A stretch of DNA of 64,000 nucleotides from Neolewinella xylanilytica (GTDB lineage Bacteria; Bacteroidota; Bacteroidia; Chitinophagales; Saprospiraceae), in NCBI RefSeq assembly GCF_002934605.1, contig NZ_PTJC01000006.1, forward strand, positions 744,001 to 808,000. Reading direction: 5' to 3'. This document shows, one piece after another, positions 8,573 through 16,819 of the stretch (position 1 is the stretch's first letter; each line of letters starts with the position of its first letter). The position numbers and the translations under genes were made by a program. Below the pieces are notes generated by a model. It made no database searches, was not told the origin of the DNA, and was given only the letters and a program-made list of their open reading frames with translations.

Positions 8573-11500
8573 TCAACGGCGGTTTCCGAAGGCAGCGCTG
8601 CCCCGCTTTTCGAAGGTGGGCTGCTCGGGGCGCTCCACGGGTTGCTCCTCTAGCATCTTCATCACCTCCTCGATGGCACGTTGCAATTGCGGGTCGCGGC
8701 CTTCGATGACGGCGGCCGGCAATTGCTCCACCTCGATATCCGGTGCCACGCCCTCGTTTTCCACGCGGTAGCCGTCCGCGTCCCAGAAGGCTACGTTGGG
8801 TGCGGTGACGGAGCCGCCGTCGATGAATTCGGGGTAGCCCAGTACGCCGACGAGTCCGCCCCACGTTCGCTTACCGATGATCGGTCCCAACTCGTTCTGC
8901 CGCCAGAGGTAGGGAAAGAGATCGCCCCCCGAGCCGGCGGTCTCGTCGATCAGTAACACCTTCGGGCCCTGGATCGAAGCGATCGGCGCGTGCTGAATCT
9001 GGCCGTAGCGGTAGGTCCAGCTGTTCTGGTAAGGCCGCATCAGCAGTTCGATGTAGTAATCGGCGATCTGCCCGCCGCCGTTGAAGCGCTCGTCCACGAT
9101 CACGGCCTCCTTGTTGACCTGCGGGAAGAAGTAGCGCTTGAAGTATTCGAAGCCGCCGTAGCCGGTATTTGGTACGTACACGTAGGCTACCCGTCCGTCC
9201 GTCGCCTCATTGACTTTTTGCAGATTCCCTTCTACCCAGTCGCGGTTACGCAGGCTGTATTCCTGCTCCACGGGGGTGACGGTCACGATCCGGGAATCGG
9301 AGCCGTCGGCGTTCGGGCCTACGCGCAGGTCGACGTTCCGCCCGGCGGTCCGTTCGAAGAAGCGGTACAGGTTGTCCTCGGCGGTAATCTCCTGCCCGTC
9401 GACGGCCAGCAGGTAATCTCCCGCTGCGACGTTGACACCCGGGGCCACGAGCGGGGCTTCAAGGTCCTGGTTCCAGTTCAGCCCGCCGTAGATCCGCGCG
9501 AAACGGTAGCGGCCGTTGGCGATCTCGTAATCCGCACCCAGCAGGCCGCCGGGTACGGTCTCCCGGTCCTCCAGCGGGGTGCCGGTGCCGCCGAAGCGGT
9601 GGTGGCCGACGCCGAGTTCGCTGCCCATCCACCGCATCACGCGGTAGAGTTGGTCGCTGGACTTAACGTCCGCGAGGAAGGGTTCGTACTTCTCTTTCAT
9701 CGCGTCCCAGTCCACGCCGTGCATATTGGGGTCGTAGAAGTAGTCCCGGTTCACCCGCCACATCTCGGCGAAGATATTCCGCCATTCCGCCCGCGGATCG
9801 ATCCGTACGCTGAGGTTGTAGCTGTCGGCGGATTTCAGGTCCTCGGCCTTGGGTTCGCCCAGGTCGGTAATGCCGTAGCGGTCGCCGTGGTACACCAGCA
9901 GCTTTTCTCCGTCACCCGTCACCTCGAAGCCCGCCACGTCGATCAGGTCTTTTACCTCCCGGTCTTCGAGGGAAAAGCGGTGCATCTGGGAGCCGGCGTC
10001 CGTTTGTCCGATAAAGAGCAACTCGCCCTCCTTCGCGCTTGCCAGATGGTGGTAGTTCCCGTTCGGCACGGGCAGGTGGACGACCCGGTTGGCCAGGCCC
10101 TCGAAGTCGATCTGGAAGGCTACGGGTTCGTCTTCATCCTCTTCTTCATCCTCCTCCTCATCTGCTTCCCCATCCTCATCTTCCGCTTCGTCGTCGGAGG
10201 CAATTTCCTCCCGGTCGTTGCGGCGCAGGAGCGGATTGGTGGTTTCCTGCTGCAGGGTCATCAGGTAGAGGTCGTTGGTCGACCGCATGTCGTTGCTCGA
10301 CTGCTGGAACCAGTTGACGACCGGGCCGGCGTCGGTGGAAACGGCCAGGTACAGGTATTTGCCGCTGGGGTCGAAGGTGGGCTCGGTGGCGTTGGCCAGT
10401 CCGTCGGTTACCGGGGTGGAGGTGCTGCTTTCGGTATCGTAGATGTAGGCCCGTTCGAAGTTGGTGGTGGTGGTCTTCGTGTAGGCGAGGTAGCGGCCGT
10501 TCGGGCCCCAGGAGCCGAACAGGTCGCGGTAGGCGCCGGGGGAGTAGTTGTCGTCCTGGTCCACCTGCCGCACAGTGCCGGAAGCGACGTCGAGCACGTA
10601 GAGGTTGCGGCCGTTATCCACGAAGGCCAGTTGCTTACTATCGGGCGACCAGTGCGGGTAGGCGTAGAAGCCCGTGCCCTCCAGCGCGATCTCCCGCACC
10701 TCATTTTGGGCGACGGAGCGCAGGTGCAAAGCATGTTCTCCGGAGGCGTCGCTGAAGTACGCTACGGTTTTCCCGTCGGGCGACCAGGCCGGGTAGCTTT
10801 CGTGGACGCCGGGTGTTTGCGTCAGGTTGTCCACGTCTCCGTATTCGTAAGGGGCCGTAAGGATATCGCCACGGTAGTCGAAAATCAGCCGGGTTCCCGA
10901 GGGGGAAACGCCCACCGTGCGGACGTGCTCCGACCCCGACACGTAGCGGGGACGCACGTCCAGGATATCCGCGTTGACCGTCACCTCCAATTGCCGGGTT
11001 TCTCCGCTGGCGTAATCCAGGATGTGCAAGTATCCGGCCTGCTCGAAGACGATCCCGTCGGGACCGGCCTGCGGATCGAAGACCGGGAAATCGTCGAAGG
11101 CGGTCAACGCTTCCACTTCCCCGGTGGCCGGGTCGAATACGTAGAGGTTGTACTCGCCGGCCCGGTCGCTGCGGAAGTAGACCTTTCCGTCGTGCCACTG
11201 CGGGGCCATATCGTTGCTGCCGTCTTCCGGCCGGGGGATTTCGGTAATGGAATTATCGGTCGTATCGAAGATCCAGATGCGGGAAACCGTTCCCCCACGG
11301 TAGCCTTTCCACATGGCGGAGGCGTCGTAGTTGGGGCTGTAGGCGACGTAGCGGCCGTCGGCGGAATAGGCACCGGAGAACGCGGTGGGGATCGGCAGTT
11401 GATCTACCTGCCCCCCGTCGAGGCCGATGGTAAATAATTGATTGAAGCGATTCGTAAATACCTTCCGCTGGGAGGTAAAGAGCACGCGGTTGCCGTCGGG

Positions 11501-11848
11501 CGTAAAGCCCTGTACCTGGTCGTCGTAGGGGTGCCAGGTCAGTCGCTCGGGGATTCCGCCTTCGGTGGGGACGGTATACACGTCCACGTTCCCGTCGTAG
11601 GAGCCGGAGAAGGCTATGATCGATCCGTCCGGACTGAAAACCGGATTGGACTCCGTTCCCTCCGCGATCGTCAGCCGGCGTACGTTGCCCCGATAGCCAT
11701 CGCCGTCGCGGTCGGCAATCCATAAATCGCCGGCGTAGGCGAAGGCAAGGTGGTCGGCACTAATGGCGGGATCGCTCAGCAAGCGGGTCTGGGCGGAAAG
11801 ACAAAGGGTGAAGAGCAAACTAAATAATAACGAAAGGCTTCGGAACAT
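8573..11848 (-). CDS. Tricorn-like S41 peptidase with beta-propeller and PDZ domains
   Basis: 1091 residues from the ATG at 11848 (MFRSLSLLFSLLFTLCLSAQ, signal peptide); an ATG two codons upstream is equally possible. Residues about 25-540 contain PD40/WD-like propeller blades (repeated SPDGxxIAFS, SPDGKTVAYFSD). A strongly acidic linker of about 25 Asp/Glu-rich residues follows near 549-574. Then come tricorn core modules: a PDZ-like segment (GDYLLAVDGQEI) and the S41 catalytic region with NxxTGYGG-like strand, DERFNGGGQIADY and ETAGSGGDLFPYLW, where the Ser is the expected nucleophile. Family knowledge: tricorn homologues cleave oligopeptides. The signal peptide puts this one outside the cytoplasm, probably periplasmic or surface. 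Confidence 0.93.
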   Translation of the reverse strand: MFRSLSLLFSLLFTLCLSAQTRLLSDPAISADHLAFAYAGDLWIADRDGDGYRGNVRRLTIAEGTESNPVFSPDGSIIAFSGSYDGNVDVYTVPTEGGIPERLTWHPYDDQVQGFTPDGNRVLFTSQRKVFTNRFNQLFTIGLDGGQVDQLPIPTAFSGAYSADGRYVAYSPNYDASAMWKGYRGGTVSRIWIFDTTDNSITEIPRPEDGSNDMAPQWHDGKVYFRSDRAGEYNLYVFDPATGEVEALTAFDDFPVFDPQAGPDGIVFEQAGYLHILDYASGETRQLEVTVNADILDVRPRYVSGSEHVRTVGVSPSGTRLIFDYRGDILTAPYEYGDVDNLTQTPGVHESYPAWSPDGKTVAYFSDASGEHALHLRSVAQNEVREIALEGTGFYAYPHWSPDSKQLAFVDNGRNLYVLDVASGTVRQVDQDDNYSPGAYRDLFGSWGPNGRYLAYTKTTTTNFERAYIYDTESSTSTPVTDGLANATEPTFDPSGKYLYLAVSTDAGPVVNWFQQSSNDMRSTNDLYLMTLQQETTNPLLRRNDREEIASDDEAEDEDGEADEEEDEEEDEDEPVAFQIDFEGLANRVVHLPVPNGNYHHLASAKEGELLFIGQTDAGSQMHRFSLEDREVKDLIDVAGFEVTGDGEKLLVYHGDRYGITDLGEPKAEDLKSADSYNLSVRIDPRAEWRNIFAEMWRVNRDYFYDPNMHGVDWDAMKEKYEPFLADVKSSDQLYRVMRWMGSELGVGHHRFGGTGTPLEDRETVPGGLLGADYEIANGRYRFARIYGGLNWNQDLEAPLVAPGVNVAAGDYLLAVDGQEITAEDNLYRFFERTAGRNVDLRVGPNADGSDSRIVTVTPVEQEYSLRNRDWVEGNLQKVNEATDGRVAYVYVPNTGYGGFEYFKRYFFPQVNKEAVIVDERFNGGGQIADYYIELLMRPYQNSWTYRYGQIQHAPIASIQGPKVLLIDETAGSGGDLFPYLWRQNELGPIIGKRTWGGLVGVLGYPEFIDGGSVTAPNVAFWDADGYRVENEGVAPDIEVEQLPAAVIEGRDPQLQRAIEEVMKMLEEQPVERPEQPTFEKRGSAAFGNRR

Positions 11849-12069
11849 CGGCATACGAGAGCTATTTGCAGGAACTACCAAAGTACGATGCCTACTGGAA
11901 AAGGTTGCATGGTTTAGATCGGCTGCGCACCCGCGCCCCGGCGCCATTGTTTAGCTCATGGGTGGGTCATGGATTTCTATCTCTGTCGCGCTGGTGCGAA
12001 CCCAAGAGGTCCGCTAGCTGTCCCTACCTACACCCGCGATTGAGAACGGACCACCCACAACCAACTCCC

Positions 12070-12579
12070 ATGACCATAGACGACAACGCGATAGTAACCC
12101 TGACCTACGAAGTGCGCGACGGCGGACCCTCCGGCGCCCTGCTGGAACGCATGGACGTCAATTACCCCTTCAAATTCATGTTCGGCACCGGCCGGATGCT
12201 GCCCGCCTGGGAACGTCGGCTGTTCGGACTCAAGAGCGGCATGGGCTTCAGCTTCCTGCTCGGCCCCGACGATGCCTACGGTCAGCGTAGCGAGGACCAC
12301 GTGCTGAAGGCACCGATCCACATCTTTCAAAACGAACGCGAACAGATCGAACCCGGTCTGCTGGAAAAAGGGCAGTACATTACCCTGACCGACGCCAACG
12401 GCAAGGATGTAAATGCCAAGATCATTGACTGGACCGACGAGCAGGTTACCCTGGACGCTAATCACGCCCTGGCGGGCAAGACGCTGTTCTTTTCCGGGGC
12501 GGTGCTGGACGTGCGGGAGGCTTCCGTGGATGAGCTGGTGCGGAAGCAGTTTATCGGGGAGGATGGGGTGCGGAAGTAG
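12070..12579 (+). CDS. FKBP-type peptidyl-prolyl isomerase, SlyD-like
   Basis: 169 residues from the ATG at 12070 (MTIDDNAIVTLTYEV). The order is SlyD-like: an N-terminal FKBP strand, VNYPFKFMFGTGRMLPAWERRLFGLKSGMG (the FKBP loop), the GPDDAYGQRSED segment, an inserted chaperone flap, and a C-terminal NHALAGKTLFFSGAVLDVR strand closing the fold. Catalyses cis-trans isomerisation at proline and assists folding. No His-rich metal tail is present, unlike E. coli SlyD. The start is not preceded by a Shine-Dalgarno sequence. Divergent from the S41 peptidase, 221 nt apart. Confidence 0.9.
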   Translation: MTIDDNAIVTLTYEVRDGGPSGALLERMDVNYPFKFMFGTGRMLPAWERRLFGLKSGMGFSFLLGPDDAYGQRSEDHVLKAPIHIFQNEREQIEPGLLEKGQYITLTDANGKDVNAKIIDWTDEQVTLDANHALAGKTLFFSGAVLDVREASVDELVRKQFIGEDGVRK

Positions 12580-12587
12580 GGAGGCGC

Positions 12588-12782
12588 GCTGCTGGCGCAG
12601 CTTTGTAAGGCGCAGGTCTTTGCTGCTGGCGCAGCTGTTTCAAGTTTGACATCTCGCTGCTGGCGCAGCTCTATAGGAGGGGAGTTTCGCTGCTGGCGCA
12701 GCTCAAGGGGGAAGCTCAACACGGATTTCGCGGATTTAGGGCACAGATTCAACACGGATTTTTTCTAACTGCTGACGCAGCT
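12588..12782 (+). repeat. Array of GCTGCTGGCGCAGCT short repeats, left flank of GxxExxY gene
   Basis: Four exact copies of the 15-mer at 12588-12602, 12622-12636, 12656-12670 and 12689-12703 (spacing 34, 34, 33), plus a variant at 12769-12782. Each copy is an imperfect palindrome. Between the fourth and fifth copies lies a stretch with repeated ACACGGATT and CACAGATT words (12719-12760). The remaining stretch to 12896 holds no other gene. Confidence 0.9.
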
Positions 12783-12896
12783 TAGGACAGCGCGAAGCAG
12801 GCCTGTAGGTGAGTGCTTGCTCTCCGTGTGGCATTATCTGCAAAAAGCTTAACACCACTCTCACCTCAATAGAGTGAGCGGTGAGAATTTTGCGGA

Positions 12897-13268
12897 ATGA
12901 GTTTAGATGATATTACCTATTCCATCCGGGGGGCTGCATTTAAGGTGCATAGGGAACTTGGGCCGGGCTTGTTGGAGTCTGCGTACGAGAATTGCTTATG
13001 CTATGAAATGCGGCAGATGGGCTTGCGGGTGGATCAGCAGGCAGGATTGCCCTTGACTTATTACGGTATTCGTCTTGAGGTGGGGTATCGAATCGACCTT
13101 TTGGTAGAAGACCAGGTGCTACTCGAACTGAAAGCGATAGAAAAGCTGGATAGCGTCCACACCGCCCAAATGCTGACCTACCTGCGCCTGTCCGGCAAGA
13201 AGCTGGGTATGCTGATAAATTTCAATACCCAAAATCTACAGCACGGGATAAAGCGCTTTGTGATGTGA
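12897..13268 (+). CDS. GxxExxY protein (PD-(D/E)XK nuclease-like)
   Basis: 123 residues. Contains the family-defining motif GLLESAY (GxxExxY) after RELGPG, then a PD-(D/E)XK-like core: YRIDLLVEDQVLLELKAIEKL, with Asp and the ELK triad. This matches the PDDEXK_3 family, in which the GxxExxY signature is diagnostic. Biochemical role unknown. Members often occur as several paralogues per genome in Bacteroidota and other environmental phyla. Here the gene sits alone inside a repeat island, with oppositely oriented copies of the same short repeats on each side, which suggests movement as a unit (inference). Confidence 0.9.
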   Translation: MSLDDITYSIRGAAFKVHRELGPGLLESAYENCLCYEMRQMGLRVDQQAGLPLTYYGIRLEVGYRIDLLVEDQVLLELKAIEKLDSVHTAQMLTYLRLSGKKLGMLINFNTQNLQHGIKRFVM

Positions 13269-13343
13269 CACCCGCATCGCATCACAGGCATATAGTTTTC
13301 TTATTTCCCTATTCACTCAAAGGGCACATCCGCCCCGTGTACC

Positions 13344-13530
13344 GCTGCGCCAGCAGCGATAATCCTTCAAAAATCCGTGTAGAATCCGTGCCCAAAATCT
13401 GTGGCCATCCGTGTTTAGATAACCACATCAAGCTGCGCAGCAGCAAGAGAAATACTAAGCCTATCCCATCCTCCTCCCAAGCTGCGCAGCAGCGAGAATC
13501 TTATCCCTACTTCCGAGCTGCGTAAGCAGC
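13344..13530 (-). repeat. Right-flank repeats of the GxxExxY island (inverted relative to left flank)
   Basis: Copies of AGCTGCG(C)CAGCAGC-type repeats at 13344-13357, 13430-13444, 13480-13493 and a variant at 13516-13530, in the opposite orientation to the left-flank copies. At 13371-13419 the words AATCCGTGT, AATCCGTGC and ATCCGTGTTT occur, the reverse complement of the left-flank ACACGGATT words. The last copy lies inside the 3' end of the M20 peptidase gene. No other gene is seen between 13269 and 13506. Confidence 0.88.
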
Positions 13531-14889
13531 GAAGAAACTAGGAACCACTTCAATCCCCTTATAAAAGTTCCAAAGCCCGAAGTGCTCGTTAGGCGAGTGC
13601 AGCCCATCCGTATCGAAGCCGAAGCCCATCAGAATGGTCTCGATGCCCAGCACCTCCTTAAATTTGGACACGATGGGGATGGACCCGCCCTCATACATCG
13701 GCACGGGTTCCTTCCCGAAGGCCGCTTTGACGGCCTCGGCCGCGGCCCGGTATTCGTCGGTATCGGTGGGCGTCACGTAGGGCTGCCCGCCGTGGTGGGG
13801 GTGTACCTCCACCTTGACCGTGTCGGGGGCGATGCTTTTGAAGTGCTCCGTGAAGAGCTTGGTGATCTTTTTATAATCCTGATTGGAAACGAGCCGCATG
13901 CTGATCTTGGCGTTGGCCACGGCGGGGATGACCGTTTTAGAACCCTCGCCGGTGAAGCCGCCCCAGATGCCGTTCACGTCCAGGGTAGGCAGGATGCCGG
14001 TGCGCTCGTAGGTGGTGTAGCCGGTTTCGCCCTCGAGACCGAAGACGCCGGGGCTGTCCATGTACTCCTGCTCGTCAAAGGGGGCGTCGCGCATCAGCTG
14101 GCGGTCGCGGTCGCTGGGGAATTCCACGTCGTCGTAGAAGCCGGGGATGGTGATGTGCTTGTTCTCGTCCTTGAGGCTGGCGATCATGTCGCAGAGCACG
14201 TTGATCGGGTTGGCCACCGCGCCACCAAAGAGTCCGGAGTGCATGTCGGCCCGGGCGCTGCGCACCTTCACGTCCAGGTAGGTCAGGCCGCGCAGGCCTA
14301 CGGTGATGCTGGGGGCGTCCTTGCTGAGCATGCTGGTGTCGGACACCAGGATCACGTCGGCCGCCAGCATATCCTTATACTCACTGATGAAGGGCACCAG
14401 GTTCGGACTGCCGATCTCCTCCTCGCCCTCGATCATGAATTTGACGTTGCAGGGCAGGCTGTCCGTCTGGATCATGGCCTCCACCGCTTTGACGTGGATG
14501 AACATCTGGCCTTTATCGTCGGTGGCGCCGCGGGCGAAGAGCGCGCCTTCGGGGTGGTGCGGTGTTTTCTTAACCGTCGGCTCGAAGGGCGGGGTTTCCC
14601 ACTCGTCGAGCGGGTCGGCGGGCTGCACGTCGTAGTGGCCGTAGATCAGGACGGTAGGCAAGGACGCATCGATGATCTTCTCGCCGTACACGATCGGGTG
14701 GCCGTCGGTGGGGTAGAGCTCGGCCTTGTCGAGTCCGGCGCGCACCAGGTATTCCTGCACGTTGGCGGCGCAACGCCGGGTGTCTTCCTTATGCTCGGAG
14801 GCGGTGCTGATGCTGGGAATGCGGATCAGCGCTTTGAGTTCTTCTAAAAAGCGGTCGCGGTGCTGGTCGATGTATTCCTGGGTGGTCAT
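13507..14889 (-). CDS. M20-family dipeptidase
   Basis: 460 residues from the ATG at 14889 (MTTQEYIDQHRDRFLEEL). Zinc ligands are recognisable: GHYDVQPADP (first His with Asp), ATDDKGQ (bridging Asp), EGEEEIGSP (catalytic Glu and Glu ligand) and HSPNEHF near the C-terminus. Dimerisation-domain residues follow HSGLFGG. No signal peptide, so cytoplasmic; hydrolyses dipeptides or similar amides. The last residues (FFAAYAARK) are encoded in a copy of the island repeat, so the C-terminus may have been modified by repeat insertion. Confidence 0.93.
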   Translation of the reverse strand: MTTQEYIDQHRDRFLEELKALIRIPSISTASEHKEDTRRCAANVQEYLVRAGLDKAELYPTDGHPIVYGEKIIDASLPTVLIYGHYDVQPADPLDEWETPPFEPTVKKTPHHPEGALFARGATDDKGQMFIHVKAVEAMIQTDSLPCNVKFMIEGEEEIGSPNLVPFISEYKDMLAADVILVSDTSMLSKDAPSITVGLRGLTYLDVKVRSARADMHSGLFGGAVANPINVLCDMIASLKDENKHITIPGFYDDVEFPSDRDRQLMRDAPFDEQEYMDSPGVFGLEGETGYTTYERTGILPTLDVNGIWGGFTGEGSKTVIPAVANAKISMRLVSNQDYKKITKLFTEHFKSIAPDTVKVEVHPHHGGQPYVTPTDTDEYRAAAEAVKAAFGKEPVPMYEGGSIPIVSKFKEVLGIETILMGFGFDTDGLHSPNEHFGLWNFYKGIEVVPSFFAAYAARK

Positions 14890-15019
14890 GCGCTTCGGTT
14901 TTAGTTGGCTAACGCGCACGCCGCCCCAAGGTTAGGGCGCCGGGGCGCGGGTGCAATGATAATTCGGAAAGCCGAACATGGCGGGACGGGTGCCGGGTTA
15001 TACCAGCAAACGCTATACT

Positions 15020-15304
15020 ATGCAACTACGCAGTTATACCCCCTTGCTTTCTTTACTAGCCGTATTGTTGACTGCCTGCGGGGAGGACGTATCCGCCGGG
15101 GAAGCGGTCGGTGCCGGTATTGGTATCTGGGCCATCGGTAGCATCCTGGCGTTCATCCTCGTCGTGTGGGCCGTAATCGATTTGATCAAAAAGCCCTATC
15201 CCATGGAGAAAAAGCTGATCTGGGGGGTGGTGATTCTGGTCATTCCCTTCCTGGGCGCCATCCTGTACTTTTTACTGGGCCGGAACAAGCAGACGGTGAT
15301 TTAG
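15020..15304 (+). CDS. PLDc_N-domain membrane lipoprotein
   Basis: 94 residues from the ATG at 15020. Begins with a hydrophobic stretch ending LLTACGED, a lipobox with Cys near residue 18. Then follow a Gly/Ile-rich transmembrane helix (GIGIWAIGSILAFILVVWAVIDLI) and a second helix (LIWGVVILVIPFLGAILYFLLGR). The two-helix pattern with the terminal PFLGAILYFLLGR matches the phospholipase_D-nuclease N-terminal (PLDc_N) domain, which is a membrane module without enzymatic activity. Role unknown. Its 3' end faces cdaA. Confidence 0.8.
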   Translation: MQLRSYTPLLSLLAVLLTACGEDVSAGEAVGAGIGIWAIGSILAFILVVWAVIDLIKKPYPMEKKLIWGVVILVIPFLGAILYFLLGRNKQTVI

Positions 15305-15329
15305 GGTGAAGCTCCGGGACCCGGGGCCT

Positions 15330-16127
15330 CTACAAATACATATCCAGCAGCTCGGTGAGCCGCTCTTCGGAGATGCCCCGCTCCAGAATACCCCCGTGCG
15401 CGAAACTGATCTTACCCGTTTCCTCCGAAACTACGAAACAGGCTACGTCGATTTTCTCCGTGACGCCTACGGCCGCGCGGTGCCGCAGCCCTACCGCCGC
15501 GGGCAGGTCGGAGTTTTCTGACACGGGTAAGATGGCACTGGCCTTCACGATCCGTCGGTTCGAGATGAGCACCGCCCCGTCGTGGAGGGGGCTTTCCTTA
15601 TGGAATATGCTCACCAGCAGCCCGTAGCTTATGTCAGCGTCGATCTCCGTACCTCCCGTGATAACGGTGTCCGGGTCAGCGTCCTGCGTACACACGATGA
15701 GCGCACCCGTGCGCTGCCGGGCCATGCGCAGGAAGGCTCGGCGCACGATGGCGGTCTGGGGGGCATGTTCCCGATCAAATTCTTCGCGGCCGAGTAGGCG
15801 GTTCCAGAAGCTGTCCCGCTGCTTGATGGTGCCGCTACCCAGTAGGAGCAGGAAGCGCCGCACCTCCGGCTGAAAGATGATGATGAGGCTGATGAATCCG
15901 ACCTGAATGAACTGGTTGAGGATGTTGCTCAGCAGGTCCATGCCCAGCGCCGTGAAGGCCTGATAGCTGAAAAAGAGGGCTACAATCCCGACAAAGATGT
16001 TCAGGGCGATGCTTCCCTTCAGCAATCGGTACAGCCAGTAGATGAGGTAACCGACGACCAGTACGTCGAAGATGTCCCAAATATCTACGGGGAGGAATCC
16101 GATCTGAAAGAGAAAGGGAAGGGGCAT
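15330..16127 (-). CDS. cdaA: Diadenylate cyclase, CdaA type
   Basis: 265 residues. Three N-terminal transmembrane helices (about residues 13-35, 40-60 and 75-95) precede a DAC domain with both catalytic motifs intact: PLHDGAVLI (DGA, near residue 185) and GLRHRAAVG (RHR, near 216). Condenses two ATP into the second messenger c-di-AMP, which in other bacteria governs cell-wall and osmotic homeostasis. Preceded by the OmpH gene with a 9-nt gap, so probably in one transcript with it. In many bacteria the regulator CdaR is adjacent; none is seen here. Confidence 0.95.
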   Translation of the reverse strand: MPLPFLFQIGFLPVDIWDIFDVLVVGYLIYWLYRLLKGSIALNIFVGIVALFFSYQAFTALGMDLLSNILNQFIQVGFISLIIIFQPEVRRFLLLLGSGTIKQRDSFWNRLLGREEFDREHAPQTAIVRRAFLRMARQRTGALIVCTQDADPDTVITGGTEIDADISYGLLVSIFHKESPLHDGAVLISNRRIVKASAILPVSENSDLPAAVGLRHRAAVGVTEKIDVACFVVSEETGKISFAHGGILERGISEERLTELLDMYL

Positions 16128-16136
16128 GCCTTGGCG

Positions 16137-16739
16137 CTACTGGATCGTGTCGGATGCCGCGTTCAGCCGCTCCAGTACCAGGTTAGTGATGTCGTAGGCG
16201 TCGTTCGTAACGAGTACCGCCGAGTTTTGCCCCTGATTGAGGATAAAATCGTAACCGTTTTCTTCCTGCAGTTCTTCCAGCACCGCCTGGACCCGCTCGC
16301 TGAAGTTTTGCTGGATCCGCATCTGGTCTTCCTGGATACTATTGAGGGCCAGGTCGCGCTGCTGCATGATTTCCTGCTCCTTGCGGGCGATGCGCTGCTG
16401 CTCGGCCTGGACTTTATTCGGAGCCAGCAGCCCCTGCTGCATTTGATTCTGCAGGCCCTTTACTTCCGTCTCCAACGCTTGTACCCGGCCGGCGTGGCTC
16501 TGTTGCGCTTTTAGGAAATTGGCCTCGAGGCGTTGCAGCTCGGTAGCCACGGCGGTATAACCGGCTTGCAGGCTATCGACCTTCACGAAGACGATATCGA
16601 GGCCGGAGGTCGCGCGGGCGGGTGCTTCCGCTGCCTGACTAGCGGGGGCTGTTTCTCCGGTGGTACCCTCGCAGCCAAAAAAGGTGAAGCAGAGCAGAAC
16701 TAATGCGCTCAGGGGTAGTATTCTTGCAAAGTCGGTCAT
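16137..16739 (-). CDS. OmpH/Skp-family periplasmic protein, lipoprotein
   Basis: 200 residues from the ATG at 16739; a GTG two codons upstream is less likely. The N-terminus ends CFTFFGCEG, a lipobox with Cys near residue 23. Residues about 48-190 have the Skp pattern: a short strand (IVFVKVDSLQAGY), a long coiled coil rich in Gln/Glu (LQRLEANFLKAQQ to IARKEQEIMQQR), then YDFILNQGQNSAVLVTNDAYDIT. Skp/OmpH proteins hold unfolded outer-membrane proteins in the periplasm; a lipid-anchored version would be fixed to a membrane. Upstream of cdaA in the same direction. Confidence 0.87.
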   Translation of the reverse strand: MTDFARILPLSALVLLCFTFFGCEGTTGETAPASQAAEAPARATSGLDIVFVKVDSLQAGYTAVATELQRLEANFLKAQQSHAGRVQALETEVKGLQNQMQQGLLAPNKVQAEQQRIARKEQEIMQQRDLALNSIQEDQMRIQQNFSERVQAVLEELQEENGYDFILNQGQNSAVLVTNDAYDITNLVLERLNAASDTIQ

Positions 16740-16819
16740 TAACACTGAGTTTATCGGAGGTCCGGCCCGCTATCGGGCGGCTACTCTCCTTAGATACCCC
16801 GCAAAAGTACAGTTTCAAT

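Noticed and set aside
8990-11437. 815-codon open frame on the plus strand
   Set aside because: Antisense to the S41 peptidase, with no signal or family motif. Long antisense frames are expected in this codon usage, and the minus-strand frame has clear domains.
12588-12782. CRISPR array
   Set aside because: Repeat units of 15 nt with about 19-nt gaps are too short, the gaps are related rather than unique, and no cas gene is present.
12588-13530. Insertion sequence
   Set aside because: No transposase or target-site duplication visible; the only gene is the GxxExxY protein.
13582-14847. 421-codon open frame on the plus strand
   Set aside because: Antisense shadow of the M20 dipeptidase, whose zinc motifs are intact.
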